A stretch of 64,000 nt of DNA. Source: Candidatus Rokuibacteriota bacterium. Lineage in GTDB: Bacteria; Methylomirabilota; Methylomirabilia; Rokubacteriales; CSP1-6. Shown one piece after another: positions 28,030 to 38,600 of the stretch. The stretch lies in the NCBI GenBank assembly GCA_016200085.1, contig JACQFL010000042.1, positions 28,615 through 92,614 of the forward strand. Reading direction: 5' to 3'. Within the stretch, counting starts at the first letter, position 1. The number at the start of each line of letters is the position of its first letter. A program made the translations under genes and the position numbers. The notes under the pieces are model-generated. The model was not told the DNA's origin. It ran no database searches and saw only the letters and a program-made list of their open reading frames with translations.

Positions 28030-28646
28030 AGATAGCCCGCCAGACGGTAGTAGAGGCGGGCCACGGCCTCGCGGCCGACACGGTGCGCCAGTCTCAGCCG
28101 GTCCTCGGGACGACCGCCCCGGTCGACGCCCTCGTCCGACGGCGCGGCGAGCACCCTGAAGCCCTCCCGCGCGAAGAGGGCGACCGCGCGGGTCATGTGG
28201 TGGCGATCGCTGACCAGCAGCACCGTGCGCGTGCCGCGCGCCCGCAGCAGGACGCCCACCTGGGCCGCCTCCTCGCGGGTGGTCCGCGGCGTCGGCACCG
28301 TGACGATCGCACCCGCGGGCAGGCCGAGCGTCAGCGCGAGCCGGGCGCGCACCTCCGCCTCGGTCGCGGCCGTGTCGTACGCGGGGCCCACGAACACGAG
28401 CACGGGCGCGAGGTGGCGCTGGAAGAGGACCATGCCGTGCACGGCGCGCCGCTGGGAGCTGCCGTTGAGCGAGCCGTCGGGGTTGAGCCCCGCCCCGAGC
28501 ACCACGATGGCGTCCGCCGGCTCGAGCCGCGCCGGCGTTCGCAGGATCGCGTCGAGGGCTTCGGGCAGCGGGCTGAAGAGCACGGCGGCCAGCAGCGCCA
28601 CGGTGGCGCCGCCGAGCACGCGGAGGGCAACGGCGGCGGTCGTCAC
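28026..28646 (-). CDS. YdcF/DUF218-family protein
   Basis: The 206-residue protein has a short N-terminal hydrophobic segment (AVALRVLGGATVALLAAVLF) and the DUF218 core: ADAIVVLGAGLNPDG, an RAVHGMVLFQRH helix, TPRTTREEAAQVGVLL and VLLVSDRHHMTRAVALF. Family members include SanA and YdcF, linked to cell-envelope integrity; activity is unknown. It probably sits in the inner membrane with the domain outside. Neighbours are a hydrolase remnant and a tiny membrane protein. Confidence 0.88.
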   Translation of the reverse strand: MTTAAVALRVLGGATVALLAAVLFSPLPEALDAILRTPARLEPADAIVVLGAGLNPDGSLNGSSQRRAVHGMVLFQRHLAPVLVFVGPAYDTAATEAEVRARLALTLGLPAGAIVTVPTPRTTREEAAQVGVLLRARGTRTVLLVSDRHHMTRAVALFAREGFRVLAAPSDEGVDRGGRPEDRLRLAHRVGREAVARLYYRLAGYL

Positions 28647-28661
28647 GGGACGAGGGCGGGA

Positions 28662-29443
28662 CTACCTGAGCGCGTCGGCCAGGAACTTCTCGAGCTCGAC
28701 CCGCGCGTCCGACGTCGCGGCGCCGTCGTACGTCATGAAGTGCCCGAGGTACATCCTCCCCTGGCCGGGCTGGTCGAAGCCGTGCGTCGCGCTCGGGTAC
28801 ACCTTGGCGCGCACGAGGCGCCCCTGTCCGGCGAGGTCTCGCGCGCGAGTCTCGCACGCCGCGGGGGGTGTCCAGTCGTCGCGCCCTGCCAGCAGCATCA
28901 GGAGGGGCGTGACCGTGTCCATTCCCCCGAGCTGGCACGGCGGATACAGCGCGACCCCGGCCCGGAACCCTTCGCGCCCGCCGGCGTAGCGTCGATGGCT
29001 TGCTGCCGGCTCGCGTAGAGGGTCGCTCCCGCGCCGTAGGAGAAGCCCATGACCGTGACTCGTGAGCCGTCGATCCACTCGAGGCCCCGCAGATACGCGA
29101 GGGCTCCGAACGCGTCACCCGCGACCTCGATCATCGACGGGTTGCGGCCCGAGCTACAGACGTTCGTCTGCGCGCGTGGCTTGAAGCTGTCGACGACGAC
29201 GGCCCCATACCCCTTGTCCTGGAACCACAGGGCCCACTCGTAGACGAACGGCGCCAGGCCCCCGCAGGGATGGAGGAGAACGACGGCGGGAGCGCGCCCC
29301 TCGGCCTTGGGACGGAAGACGTCGCCGATGACCGTCTGCTTGTCGAAGGCCAGCGAGGGGAACCGGACCTGGGTGGTGCCGCACCCGGCGACCACGAGCC
29401 CGCCGAGCACGAGGGCGAGAGACGCCCTGATTCGGATTTTCAC
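28662..29443 (-). pseudogene. Dienelactone hydrolase-like lipoprotein, one-base frameshift
   Basis: The first frame starts near GTG 29443 with KIRIRASLALVLGGLVVAGC, a lipoprotein signal with lipobox VAGC, then VVLLHPCGGLAPF and the nucleophile elbow VMGFSYGAG with Ser in place of the usual Cys. It stays in frame to ASRQQAID. The second frame carries on YAGGREGFRAGVALYPPC, then AGRDDWTPPAACE (acid) and PSATHGFDQP (His). The junction lies at 28990-28991; adding one base there gives IDRYAGGREGF, the expected join. The break is not in a homopolymer. Either the gene has been inactivated or one base was lost in assembly. The catalytic triad is otherwise complete. Confidence 0.8.
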
Positions 29444-29560
29444 CGCGCGGCCCGCGACGCCCGCGCGCCAACTCCGAGCTTTCACCGCTCGGCCGAGCGC
29501 ACTACGTGCGCTCACCTCGCACCCCGTTCGGCTCGCCGCAGCAACAGCGGCTCACCTCAC
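29430..29560. repeat. Family C intergenic repeat, copy 2
   Basis: The stretch contains GATTCGGATTTTCACCGC at its left and TTCGGCTCGCCGC plus ACAGCGGCTCACCTCAC at its right, the same blocks as at 25993-26080 but in swapped order, with an additional GAGCTTTCACCGCTCGG. The left block supplies the GTG start and the first codons of the lipoprotein hydrolase gene (GTGAAAATCCGAATC on the minus strand). Thus a repeat may have been recruited as a translation start. Confidence 0.45.
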
Positions 29561-29604
29561 ACTGCGGCACTGCCGCATCATCAGTCAACCGGAGCGTCTT
29601 TCGA

Positions 29605-30768
29605 CTAGATTCCGGCAACGGCGAGCACGCGGCGCAGGCGCTCGGCGGCCTCGTCGGGGTCGCGGAGGACGCCGGCCTGATCGGCGAGCCGGAACAGCTC
29701 GGCCAGGTGCACGACCGAGCGCGCGCTCTCCATCCCGCCCACCATCCGGAAGTGCGACTGGTGGCCGTTCAGGTACGCGAGGAACACCACGCCCGTCTTG
29801 TAGAAGCGCGTGGGGTCGCGGAAGACGTGGCGCGACAGCGGCACCGTGGGGCCGAAGATCGCCTGGTAGCGCGCGACGTCGCCCGCGTCCAGCGCGTGGA
29901 GCGCCGCTGAGGCCACCGGCGCGATGGCGTCGAAGATGCCGAGCAGGGCGTCGCTCCGATGGGTCCCATCACCGAGGATCGTGGTCGGGTAGTCGAAGTC
30001 GTCGCCCGTGTACATCCGGACGCCGGCGGGCAGGCGCCGGCGCATGGCGATCTCGCGCTGGCAATCGAGCAGCGAGAGCTTGAGGCCGTCGACCTTGGCG
30101 GCGTGGTCCTTCAGGATGGCCAGGCAGACTTCCATGGCGCGGTCGAGGTCGCGCGAGCCCCAGTAGCCGGCGAGCGCGGGATCGAACATGTCCCCGAGCC
30201 AGTGGATGATGACGGGCCGGCGGACCTGCTCCAGGATGCGGCCGTAGACCTTCACGTAGTCGTCGGCGCTGCGCGCACAGGCCGCGAGCGCGCGGCTCGC
30301 CATCAGGATGACGCGGCCGCCCTCGCCCTCGATGAAGCCGATCTGCTCCTCGTACGCGGCCTCCACGTCGGCCACCGTCACGCGATCGGACGGGACCAGC
30401 TGGTCGGTGCCGGCGCCGTAGCCGACGAGGGCGCCGGGAGTGCGGCGCGCCTCGGCCTGCACGCGGCGGACGAGCTCCTTCACCGTCGCCCAGTCGAGGC
30501 CCATCCCGCGCTGGGCCGTGTCCATCGCCTCGGCCACGGCGAGACCGAGCGACCAGAGATAGCGGCGATAGGCGACCGTCGCCTCCCAGTCGAGCGCGGT
30601 GTCGAGCGTGGGGTTGACGTCGGCGAGCGGATCGGCGACGACGTGGACGGCCGCGTACGCGATGCGGCTCGTGATGGGGCCGGAGACGGCGGCCGGCGCG
30701 GCGCGCCGGGCCGGCGTGTACGGCGCGAGCGATCCGTCGGCACGGGGCAGCAGCAGCGGTGGCGACAT
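29605..30768 (-). CDS. DUF993 (dihydrodipicolinate synthase-like) protein
   Basis: The 387-residue protein belongs to DUF993, a TIM-barrel group related to the DapA aldolase superfamily. Characteristic stretches are SRIAYAAVHVVADPLADVN, LDWEATVAYRRYLWSLGLAVAEAMDTAQRG, VRRPVIIHWLGDMFDPALAGYWG and KVDGLKLSLLDC, the last with a Lys in the position expected for a Schiff-base or substrate contact. ATG 30768 has an AAGGAG 7 bases upstream and family homology starts soon after; the open frame further upstream is the family A repeat. Its reaction is unknown; catabolism of sugar acids or keto acids would be typical of the superfamily. Confidence 0.88.
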   Translation of the reverse strand: MSPPLLLPRADGSLAPYTPARRAAPAAVSGPITSRIAYAAVHVVADPLADVNPTLDTALDWEATVAYRRYLWSLGLAVAEAMDTAQRGMGLDWATVKELVRRVQAEARRTPGALVGYGAGTDQLVPSDRVTVADVEAAYEEQIGFIEGEGGRVILMASRALAACARSADDYVKVYGRILEQVRRPVIIHWLGDMFDPALAGYWGSRDLDRAMEVCLAILKDHAAKVDGLKLSLLDCQREIAMRRRLPAGVRMYTGDDFDYPTTILGDGTHRSDALLGIFDAIAPVASAALHALDAGDVARYQAIFGPTVPLSRHVFRDPTRFYKTGVVFLAYLNGHQSHFRMVGGMESARSVVHLAELFRLADQAGVLRDPDEAAERLRRVLAVAGI

Positions 30769-30787
30769 CCGAGGTCTCCTTGAAGCT

Positions 30788-30941
30788 GGGGGGCTCCGGG
30801 CGCCCCCCAGACCCCCCAACGCTCGGAGCGCCCCGGCCAAGCCGTGGCGCTCCTCGGTAACGCGCGTGCTGACGGGGCTCCGGGCGGCCCCCCGACCCCC
30901 CGATGCTCGGAGCGCCCCGGCCACGCCGTGGCGCTCCTCGG
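30788..30941 (-). repeat. Family A structured repeat, two tandem copies
   Basis: Two copies (30788-30857 and 30873-30941, offset 85) share GGGGCTCCGGGCG, a CCCCC run, CGGAGCGCCCCGGCCA and GTGGCGCTCCTCGG. Read on the minus strand they start GAGGAGCGCCACGGC, have a long stem closing GGCGCTCC, then GGGGGGCG...GCCCCC. The stem here (GCCACGGC / GGCCGGGGC) differs from the copies at 12254 (GCCCCGGG / CCCGGGGC) while pairing is kept. They separate the divergent DUF993 and malQ genes, so they lie upstream of both and cannot be simple terminators for either. Confidence 0.8.
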
Positions 30942-31007
30942 TTTTCCGCCTGGTCAGCGTGTCGCCCCGATCGTAACGCGCGCCGATCTCCGGCACAATG
31001 ACGCCGG

Positions 31008-32855
31008 ATGAGCACCGACGCCTGGGGCATCACGGACGGCTATCGCGACACGACGGGCGCGTGGCGCGCCACGTCCGAGGAGGCGCGCGCGGCGCTCCGG
31101 CACGCCATGGGCGCCACCGGCGGCGCGGGCCCGCCGGCGGACGCGCCCGTCCGCGTGGCGCGCGCCGGCGAGACCGGTCGCCTGAGCTGGCGCGGCGATC
31201 TCCGGCTCGAGGACGGGCGCACCGTGAGCGTCGACGACCGGCTGCCCGACGACGTCCCCCTGGGCTACCACGAGCTCGTGCCCCCCGCCGGCGAGGTGCA
31301 TCGTCTGATCGTCGGCCCGCGACGGTGCCATCTGCCCGAGGGGCTCAGGACGTGGGGCTGGGCCGTGCAGCTCTACGCCGCGCGCTCCGAGGCGAGCTGG
31401 GGCATCGGCGATCTCGGCGATCTGCGTCGCCTCGCCGGCTGGTCGGCGCGCGAGCTGGGCGCCGGCATCATGCTGATCAACCCCCTCTGCGCCGCGGCCC
31501 CCGTGGCGCCGCTCCAGCCGAGCCCGTACTTTCCCACCACGCGCCGCTTCCGTCACCCGATCTACCTCCGCGTGGAAGATGTCCCCGGGGCCTGGGAAGC
31601 GGGCGCCGACCTCGCGCGGCTGGCCGAGGCCGGGCGTACCCTCAACGCCGGGCGGCGGATCGACCGCGACGCCGTGTGGGCGCTCAAGCTCCGTGCGCTG
31701 GAGCGTCTGTGGGAGCGCTTCCCCGGCGATCCGCGCTTCGATCGTTACCGCGCGGAGCTCGGCGCGGCGCTCGAGGAGTTCGCGACGTTCTGCACGATCG
31801 CCGAGCGTCACGGCGCCGGCTGGCCGGTGTGGCCTCCCGAGTACCGGCATCCGCGCTCGCCCCCCGTCGCGCGCTTCGCCGCGGAGCACGAGGCGCGCGT
31901 GCGCTTCCACGCCTGGCTGCAGTGGCTGCTCGACGAGCAGCTCGCCCGCGCCGCCACCGCTCTGCGCGTGATCCAGGACCTGCCGATCGGCGTCGATGCC
32001 GGCGGCGCGGACGCGTGGGCCTGGCAGGACGTGCTCGCCTCGGGCGCGACGGTCGGCGCGCCACCTGACCGGTACACCAGCGACGGGCAGGACTGGGGCC
32101 TGCCGCCGTTCGTGCCGTTCAAGCTGCGGGCGGCGGGTTACGCGCCGTTCATCGAGACCATTCGCGCCACCCTGCGCCACGCGGGCGGCTTGCGCATCGA
32201 CCACGTGATGGGGTTGTTTCGCCTCTTCTGGGTGCCGCGGGGATCGTCGCCCGCAGGCGGCGCCTTCGTGCGCTACCCGGCCGACGATCTGCTGACCATC
32301 GTCGCCCTCGAGAGCGCGCGCGCCGGCGCCTTCGTGGTCGGCGAGGATCTCGGCACCGTGGAGGAGGGCGTGCGCGAGCGGCTGGCGGAGCACCGCATCC
32401 TCTCCTACCGGGTCCTGTGGTTCGAGCCCGGTCCGCCCACGACGTTCCCGGCCCTCGCCATGGCGGCGGTGACCACCCACGACCTGCCGACGATCGCCGG
32501 GCTGTGGACGGGCGCCGACGTCCGCGCCCAGCGCGAGATCGGGCTCGTGCCCAACGAGGCGGGCTTCGCCGAGATGCGCGAGCGGTTGCGCGACCGGATC
32601 GGCCTCAGCGCCGACGCGCCGGTGGAGCGCGTGGTCGAGGAGACACACCGGCTGCTCGCGCGCGCGCCCTCGGCGCTCGTCACCGCGACCCTCGACGACG
32701 CCCTGGCGGTGGAGGAGCGTCCGAACATGCCGGGCACCACGACCCAGTGGCCCAACTGGTCGATCGCGCTGCCCGCCCCGATCGAGGAGATCGAGCGCCG
32801 CCGCCTGCCCCGCGCGATCGCGGCGGCGGTCGCGCGGGGCGGCAGCGTGAGGTGA
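31008..32855 (+). CDS. malQ: 4-alpha-glucanotransferase (GH77, amylomaltase)
   Basis: The 615-residue enzyme shows the GH77 features: [15 protein letters not shown] near 131, [25 protein letters not shown], and the catalytic residues Asp398 ([12 protein letters not shown]), Glu446 (VVGEDLGTV) and Asp492 (TTHDLPT). It transfers alpha-1,4 glucan chains in glycogen or maltodextrin use. Length is a little above the plain bacterial type. It begins a plus-strand group with an EamA transporter but no glycogen gene is near. Confidence 0.95.
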   Translation: MSTDAWGITDGYRDTTGAWRATSEEARAALRHAMGATGGAGPPADAPVRVARAGETGRLSWRGDLRLEDGRTVSVDDRLPDDVPLGYHELVPPAGEVHRLIVGPRRCHLPEGLRTWGWAVQLYAARSEASWGIGDLGDLRRLAGWSARELGAGIMLINPLCAAAPVAPLQPSPYFPTTRRFRHPIYLRVEDVPGAWEAGADLARLAEAGRTLNAGRRIDRDAVWALKLRALERLWERFPGDPRFDRYRAELGAALEEFATFCTIAERHGAGWPVWPPEYRHPRSPPVARFAAEHEARVRFHAWLQWLLDEQLARAATALRVIQDLPIGVDAGGADAWAWQDVLASGATVGAPPDRYTSDGQDWGLPPFVPFKLRAAGYAPFIETIRATLRHAGGLRIDHVMGLFRLFWVPRGSSPAGGAFVRYPADDLLTIVALESARAGAFVVGEDLGTVEEGVRERLAEHRILSYRVLWFEPGPPTTFPALAMAAVTTHDLPTIAGLWTGADVRAQREIGLVPNEAGFAEMRERLRDRIGLSADAPVERVVEETHRLLARAPSALVTATLDDALAVEERPNMPGTTTQWPNWSIALPAPIEEIERRRLPRAIAAAVARGGSVR

Positions 32856-32902
32856 GAGGCAAAGGGAGCGCCCGCCAGGGACCTCTGCTATTGTCGCAGC
32901 GC

Positions 32903-33796
32903 ATGGATCTCCTCGCGGGGCCGGGGCTGGGCGCGCTCTGCGCCCTGGGCTCCGCGCTGCTCTGGGGCGTGACCAGCCTGCTCGTGCGCACGCTCACCCA
33001 CACGATCAACGCCGTCACCGTCAACGCGGTCCGCAGCGTGCTCGCGGGCGCGCTGCTGCTCGCCTGGGTCCTCGCCACCCACGGCCTCGGCGCGCTCACC
33101 GCGATGTCCGCGTGGACGTTCATGCTCCTCTCCGTCTCGATCGTGCTGGCGCTCGCCGTGGGCGACTCCATGTTCTTCGAGAGCACGCGGGCTCTGGGGC
33201 TCGGCCGCGCGATGACGATCTCGACGACCTACCCGCTGATCTCCGCCGTGCTCGCCGTCACGTTCCTGGGCGAGGTCGTCACGGCGCCGGTGGTGGTCGG
33301 CTCGGTCATCACGCTGGGCGGGCTCGCGCTCATCGTCGGCGGCCGCGCCGACGATGCCCAGATCCAGCCTGGCCGCTTCTGGCCCGGCGTGGCCCAGGCC
33401 TCCGTGGCCTCGATCGCGTGGGCGGTGTCGGTCGTCTTCATGAAGGCGCCGCTCGCCGAGCTCGACGCGACGGTGGCGCAGGCGGTGCGCTTGCCGCTGG
33501 CCGGCCTGCTGCTCCTCGCCACCCCGTGGGCCCGCGGCGCCGCCCGCCACCTCGCCGCGGGCGGCCGCGGGGCTGTCGGGCGGATGGCGGCGCTCGTCGT
33601 CCTGACCGCCGTGAGCTCGGTGATGTTCGTCGCGAGCGTGAAGTACGCGGGCATCACGCTGGCGACGGTGCTCTCCTCGACCGCGCCGATGTTCGCCATC
33701 CCGCTCGGCTTCGTCTTTCTGGGCGAGCGGCTGCCTGCGGTCGCGCTCGTGGGCGCCGCGATCACCGTCGCCGGCCTGGTCGTCCTGCGGCTCTGA
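32903..33796 (+). CDS. EamA/DMT-family transporter
   Basis: The 297-residue protein has ten predicted membrane helices arranged as two EamA repeats: [18 protein letters not shown] opens the first, and [19 protein letters not shown] opens the second, each ending in an F(L)GE motif (VTFLGEVVT and FVFLGERLP). These exporters move metabolites such as amino acids; substrate unknown. ATG 32903 starts 47 bases after malQ. The TGA overlaps the ATG of the GIY-YIG gene by one base. Confidence 0.9.
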   Translation: MDLLAGPGLGALCALGSALLWGVTSLLVRTLTHTINAVTVNAVRSVLAGALLLAWVLATHGLGALTAMSAWTFMLLSVSIVLALAVGDSMFFESTRALGLGRAMTISTTYPLISAVLAVTFLGEVVTAPVVVGSVITLGGLALIVGGRADDAQIQPGRFWPGVAQASVASIAWAVSVVFMKAPLAELDATVAQAVRLPLAGLLLLATPWARGAARHLAAGGRGAVGRMAALVVLTAVSSVMFVASVKYAGITLATVLSSTAPMFAIPLGFVFLGERLPAVALVGAAITVAGLVVLRL

Positions 33797-34149
33797 TGAG
33801 CGGACGGCGCGCAGCGCGCGCGCAGGCCGGATGGTGCTGCTACCTGGTGGCCTGCGCCGACGGCACCCTCTACGCCGGCATCACCACGCACCTGCCGCGC
33901 CGCCTCGCCGAGCACGATGCGGGCCGCGGCGCCCGCTACACGCGCGGGCGCGGCCCCGTGACGCTCCTGGCGAGCGAGGCCTGCGCCGACCGCGCGGCGG
34001 CCAGTCGTCGTGAAACCGCGCTCAAGCGCCTGTCCCGCGCCGGCAAACTGCTCTGGGCGCGCGGCCGAGGGGCGCGGCGGGGGCGGCGGGCGAATGGTAT
34101 GCTCAGGCGCAGGTTGCCAATCTCGAAAGGAGCGCCGTCATGTCCGTGA
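33796..34149 (+). CDS. GIY-YIG nuclease-like protein (UPF0213/YhbQ type)
   Basis: The 117-residue protein has the GIY-YIG core in degenerate form: [28 protein letters not shown], with YLV and YAG as the name motifs, then [16 protein letters not shown] and the Glu in [17 protein letters not shown] that would bind metal. The short single-domain length is that of the YhbQ group, of unknown nucleic-acid role. It is sandwiched between a transporter and an RRM protein, overlapping the first by 1 base and the second by 10; the end of this gene contains the Shine-Dalgarno (AAAGGAG) for the RRM gene. Confidence 0.88.
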   Translation: MSGRRAARAQAGWCCYLVACADGTLYAGITTHLPRRLAEHDAGRGARYTRGRGPVTLLASEACADRAAASRRETALKRLSRAGKLLWARGRGARRGRRANGMLRRRLPISKGAPSCP

Positions 34150-34745
34150 AGCTGTTCGTGGGGGGCCTGTCGTTCACCACGTCGAACGACAGCCTGCGCC
34201 AGGGCTTCGCCCGCTATGGGTCCGTCCTGTCCGCCACCGTGATGATGGACCGCGAGACCGGGCGGTCCCGGGGTTTCGGCTTCGTCGAGATGGCGACCAC
34301 CGAGGAGGCCGAGCAGGCGATCAGCGGGATGAACGGCGCGGCGCTCGACGGGCGGACCATTCGCGTCGACAAGGCGACCCCGCGCGGCGCCGGTGGCCCT
34401 CCGAGCGGCGCGTTCCGCCGTCCTGGCGGCGACCGGCCGGGCTTCGGCAGCCGGCCCCCCGGCGCCGGCCCCGGCGGTCCACGTCCCGCGTTCGGCGGTC
34501 CGCCGCGTACCGGAGGCGGCTTTGGCTTCGACCGGGGCGCGCCCTCTCCCCCGGCCGGCGAGGCGCCGCCGCGACGCCGGAGCACGCCTGGCCCCGGACG
34601 CGGCGGCTGGGCCGATCGCCCCGGGGCCCAGCAGCGCAAGGAAGGCCAGGGACGCCCGAAGAAGGGCCCCGGCGCGGCGCGCCGCCAGAACGACCGCGGC
34701 CGCCGGAGCCTCGAGGACGAGGGCGGAGGGTACGGCCGGCGCTGA
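34140..34745 (+). CDS. RRM RNA-binding protein with Gly/Pro/Arg-rich tail
   Basis: Residues 1-78 form one RNA recognition motif with RNP2 LFVGGL at 5-10 and RNP1 RGFGFVEM at 44-51. Such small RRM proteins occur in cyanobacteria and scattered bacteria and often act in cold response or mRNA localisation. Unusually, the tail of about 120 residues is a long disordered region rich in Gly, Pro and Arg ([24 protein letters not shown]) ending [17 protein letters not shown], similar in style to eukaryotic RGG tails, which can add RNA affinity or drive phase separation. AAAGGAGCGCCGTC precedes the ATG. It starts inside the GIY-YIG gene, so the two may be made together. Confidence 0.93.
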   Translation: MSVKLFVGGLSFTTSNDSLRQGFARYGSVLSATVMMDRETGRSRGFGFVEMATTEEAEQAISGMNGAALDGRTIRVDKATPRGAGGPPSGAFRRPGGDRPGFGSRPPGAGPGGPRPAFGGPPRTGGGFGFDRGAPSPPAGEAPPRRRSTPGPGRGGWADRPGAQQRKEGQGRPKKGPGAARRQNDRGRRSLEDEGGGYGRR

Positions 34746-34766
34746 TCGTCCCTGCGCGCCGGCGTC

Positions 34767-35582
34767 TCAGGCGCGCCGAAACTCCCCCGGGATACGGCTC
34801 TCGAACGCCATCCGTCCCCCGCGCGGGCTCGTGAAGCCCAGCCGCGTGGCGTGCAGGCACAGACGCCGGATGGGATCGCGCCGGCTGCCGTAGGCGCGGT
34901 CGCCCGTGATCGGGTGGCCGAGCGCGGCGAGCTGGGCACGGATCTGGCCCCGGCGGCCGGTCTCCAGCGTGAGCTCGAGTACGGTGGAGCCGCGGCGACG
35001 CTCGAGCACGCGATAGCGCGTGATGGCCTCGCGCGCCCCCGGCCCCCGGCCCGGGCGCACGCGCCGTGCGCGGTCCTCGTGGAGCAGCCCTCCCAGCGTT
35101 CCCCCGGACGCCGCGACACGCCCGTCCACCACCGCGACGTACCCTCGCTCCACCGTGCGCGCCTCGAACTGCGCCTGCAGGCGCCGCTTGGCCTCGGGCG
35201 ACTTGGCGAAGACGAGGAGCCCCGACGTCTCGCGGTCGAGGCGATGCACGATGAAGAGCCGGACGCGGCCCGGCAAGGCGTGGACGTACTCGCGGAGCAT
35301 CCGGTAGGCGGTCCGATCGCGCTCGCGCTCCGTCGCGATGGTGAGCAGGCCCGCCGGCTTGTCAACGACGAGCAGGTCGTCGTCCTCGTGGACCAGGTGG
35401 AGCGATGAGGGGAACTGCGCCGGGGGCTCGCCGAGCGTGACGCGCGCGCCATCGGTCACCACGACGTCGCCGCGTCGGACCACGCGGCCGTCGACGCTCA
35501 CGCGCCCGGCCTCGAGCCAGCCCTTGATCGTCCGGCCCGACGCGCCGGGATAGAGGGCGCGCAGGCGCTCGCGCAGGAGCAC
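34767..35582 (-). CDS. RluA-family pseudouridine synthase
   Basis: The 271-residue enzyme has an N-terminal S4-like domain (GASGRTIKGWLEAGRVSVDG) and the catalytic domain with HRLDRETSGLLVFAKS, catalytic Asp116, and LVVDKPAGLLT. The C-terminal GRRGQIRAQLAALGHPITGDRAYG is the usual RluA/RluC/RluD end. It isomerises specific uridines in 23S rRNA or tRNA; the exact site cannot be told. Convergent with the RRM gene (21 bases apart) and followed after 33 bases by the end of the cyclase gene on the same strand. Confidence 0.95.
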   Translation of the reverse strand: MLLRERLRALYPGASGRTIKGWLEAGRVSVDGRVVRRGDVVVTDGARVTLGEPPAQFPSSLHLVHEDDDLLVVDKPAGLLTIATERERDRTAYRMLREYVHALPGRVRLFIVHRLDRETSGLLVFAKSPEAKRRLQAQFEARTVERGYVAVVDGRVAASGGTLGGLLHEDRARRVRPGRGPGAREAITRYRVLERRRGSTVLELTLETGRRGQIRAQLAALGHPITGDRAYGSRRDPIRRLCLHATRLGFTSPRGGRMAFESRIPGEFRRA

Positions 35583-35615
35583 GCCGGGCCGAGCTACCTG
35601 CGCGATCTCACAACG

Positions 35616-38600
35616 TCACTTCGGACGACCGGTGAGGGCGAAGTTGCGCACGACCTCCGCGAACTCGGTGGGCGCCGTCCAGTTCGGCGCGTGACAGCGG
35701 CCCCTGAACGCGTAGAACTGCGCATCCGGAATGTGCTCGCTCAGATACCGTCCCGCCCCGACCGGGATCACCAGGTCGTCCTCCCCATGGAGCACGAGCG
35801 TGGGCATCCGCAGCGTGGAAAGGAGCGGTCGGAGCTCCCGGCCAGGATCCGGAGCGAAGAAGTTCACGATGGTCTCGCGCGGGAGCGAGGACCATCCCTG
35901 CACCGCGGTCTCGATGAACTGGCGGCTTCCCGGCTCGGAAAAGACCCGGGTCATGAACACTCGCAATGCCTGCTCGTGGTCGCCGGCGGCGACCAGGTCC
36001 ATGAGAGGCCCGCGCCACGCATTGTCCGCCGGGACGGGAAAGTCCGGCGACTGCCACGTCGTGGGGCTCGCGTCCACGAGGATGAGCTTCTCGACGAGGT
36101 CGGGGTAGGTGGCAGCCAGGTTCACGGCGACCGTGCCACCTGCCGAATTCCCGATACACACCACCCGTGGGAGGCCGGCGGCCTCGACGACGCTCCGGAT
36201 GTCTTCCACGTGGTCACGGACGCGATACACCCCGGGCAGCGGATCCGACCGGCCGGTGCCACGCGGATCGAACGTGAGGATCCGGAATTCCTGGCTCAGC
36301 AGCTCCACCTGGGGCTGGAACGTCCCGATGCCGTACAGCATCGGATGCACGAAGAGGAGCGGCCGACCACTCATCCCGTGCAGGTAGTAGACGATGCGCG
36401 CCCCTTCGCGCACGGCCATCCCTTCTCGATGGCGCTTGCTCTCGATCCGCTCGCGGAGCGTGCCCGAAGGCGCGATCTCCACCGCCCGGCCGTACGCGGC
36501 GTTGGCCTCCTCCAGGCGGCCCTGGAGGGATTCCAGGTCGCCGACCGCCTCGAGCGCGCGCACCTTCGCCGGAGCGTCATGGAGGTGACGATCCAGGATC
36601 GCGGCGGCCTCGCTCGCGTACTTCGCGCCATCGGCGAAGGCGAACTGCGCGCGGGCCTTGGCGCTGGCCTCGAGGAGGTAATGCACCGCCTTGTCCCAGG
36701 CCTCGCCATGACCGTAGTGCCAGGCCAGCGTCTCGAAGAACTCCGCGAGGCGATCGGGATAGAGCTCCTCGATCACTTCACCCACGCGGCGGTGGAGCAC
36801 CCGGCGCCGCTGTCTGAGCAGGCTCTCGTAGGCGACGTCGTGGGTGAGCGCGTGCTTGAACATGTACGCGAGCTCGGGATACACCGATTTCTCGTAGATC
36901 AGCTCCACCGCGCGGAGCTCGCCCAGGGCCTGCGGCGCCTCCCGCTCCATCGTCGCCACGCGCTCGACCAGTCGCGCGGTGAACTCCCGCCCGACCACCG
37001 ACGCGATCTGGAGCGCCGACTTGGAGGCCTCCGGGAGTCGATCGATCCGCGCCATGATGACGCCCTGGATCGTCTCGGGGATCGCCACGTCCGCGAGGGG
37101 CCGGGTGAGCCGGTACCCGCCGTTGTCGCGCTGCAGCGTACCGTCCTCGACGAGCGTCTTGCTCAGCTCCTCCACGAAGAGCGGATTGCCTTCAGCCTTG
37201 CCCTTGATGAGCTCGCGGATCTCGCCCGGCACCTGGGCGCTGCCGAGCACCCGCTCCACCATCGTCGCGGTCTGCGCCTCCGGCAACCCGTGCAGCGTGA
37301 TGCGCGTGTAGTAGGTCTGATCGCCGAAGGGCTGCGCGTAGCCCGGCCGATACGTCAGCACGGCCATCACCGGTCGTGCCGCGAGTCCTTCGAGCAGTAC
37401 GCGGATCGCTTCCTCCGAATGGGCGTCGATCCAGTGAAGATCCTCGACGAGCACAACGACCGGCGCCCGCTCGCTCAGTCGAGCCACGAGCGCGCGCAGC
37501 GCTTCGAGCGTTCGACCGCGCCGCAGCTCCGGGATCATCGCCTGGACCACCGGATCGCCCGGATCGAGAGAGAGGAGGGCCCGGACGAGCGGCGCCGTCC
37601 AGGCGAGATCCCTCCCGAGCTCGCCGACGCGGGTGTCGATCTTCTGGAGCACCGCCTCCACGCGATCGACCTCGTCGATCCCGAAGAGGTCGCGCACGAT
37701 GTCGAGCACCGGTAGATACGAGATGCCGTGGCCGTACGACACGCAGCGCCCGATGAGCCACCGCGCGCCGACCGTCGCCTCGGCCTGCCGTCGAAATTCC
37801 CCGAGCAGCCGCGATTTGCCGATCCCGGCCTCGCCAAAGACGAACACCCCCTGCCCCCTGCCCTCGCACACCTCGGTGAACCGGTCGAGGAGCAGAGCGA
37901 CCTCACGCTCGCGTCCCACCAGGGGCGTGAGGCCATGGTCGGAGATCGCCTCGATCCGATCTCGGACGGGGCGCACGCCCTCGACGCGGTACGCGCGAAC
38001 GGGCAGCGCCTTGCCCTTGACGGCGACCTCGCCGAGCGGCTGGAGGAGCAGATAGGAGCCGGCGATCCGCGACATCTCGTCACTGACGAGGATGTCGCCC
38101 GGTGCGGCGAGCGCGAGCAGCCGCGCCGCGAGGTTCGTCGTGTCGCCGACTGCCGTGTAGTCCATGCGGAGGTTGTCCCCGATCTTGCCGACGACGACCG
38201 GGCCCGTGTTCATGCCCATGCGCGCCTGGAAGACGATGCCCCGCTCGCTCGTGAGGCGGTCACGGTAGGTCGCGAGCGCGCGCTGGATTCCGAGCGCGGC
38301 CTGCGCGCCGCACAATGCGTGGTCCTCCCGTGCGATGGGGGCGCCGAAGAGCGCCATGAGCCCGTCGCCGAGGAACTGATTGACAGTGCCCTCGTAGCGA
38401 TGGATCTCGCCGAGCATCAGCTCGAACGCTTGGTCCATGAGCTGGTGCACGTCTTCCGGATCGAGTTTCTCGGATAGCGCCGTGAACCCCGACACGTCGA
38501 CGAACAGGATGGTGACGAGCTTGCGTTCGCCCTCCAGCGCGCCGCGGGACGTCAGGATCTTTTCGACCAGATGCCTGGGCGTATAGGTCACCGGTGACGC

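Noticed and set aside
28897..29515. Start of the lipoprotein gene at ATG 29515
   Set aside because: The extra 24 residues are basic and lie within repeat sequence; the signal peptide begins at GTG 29443.
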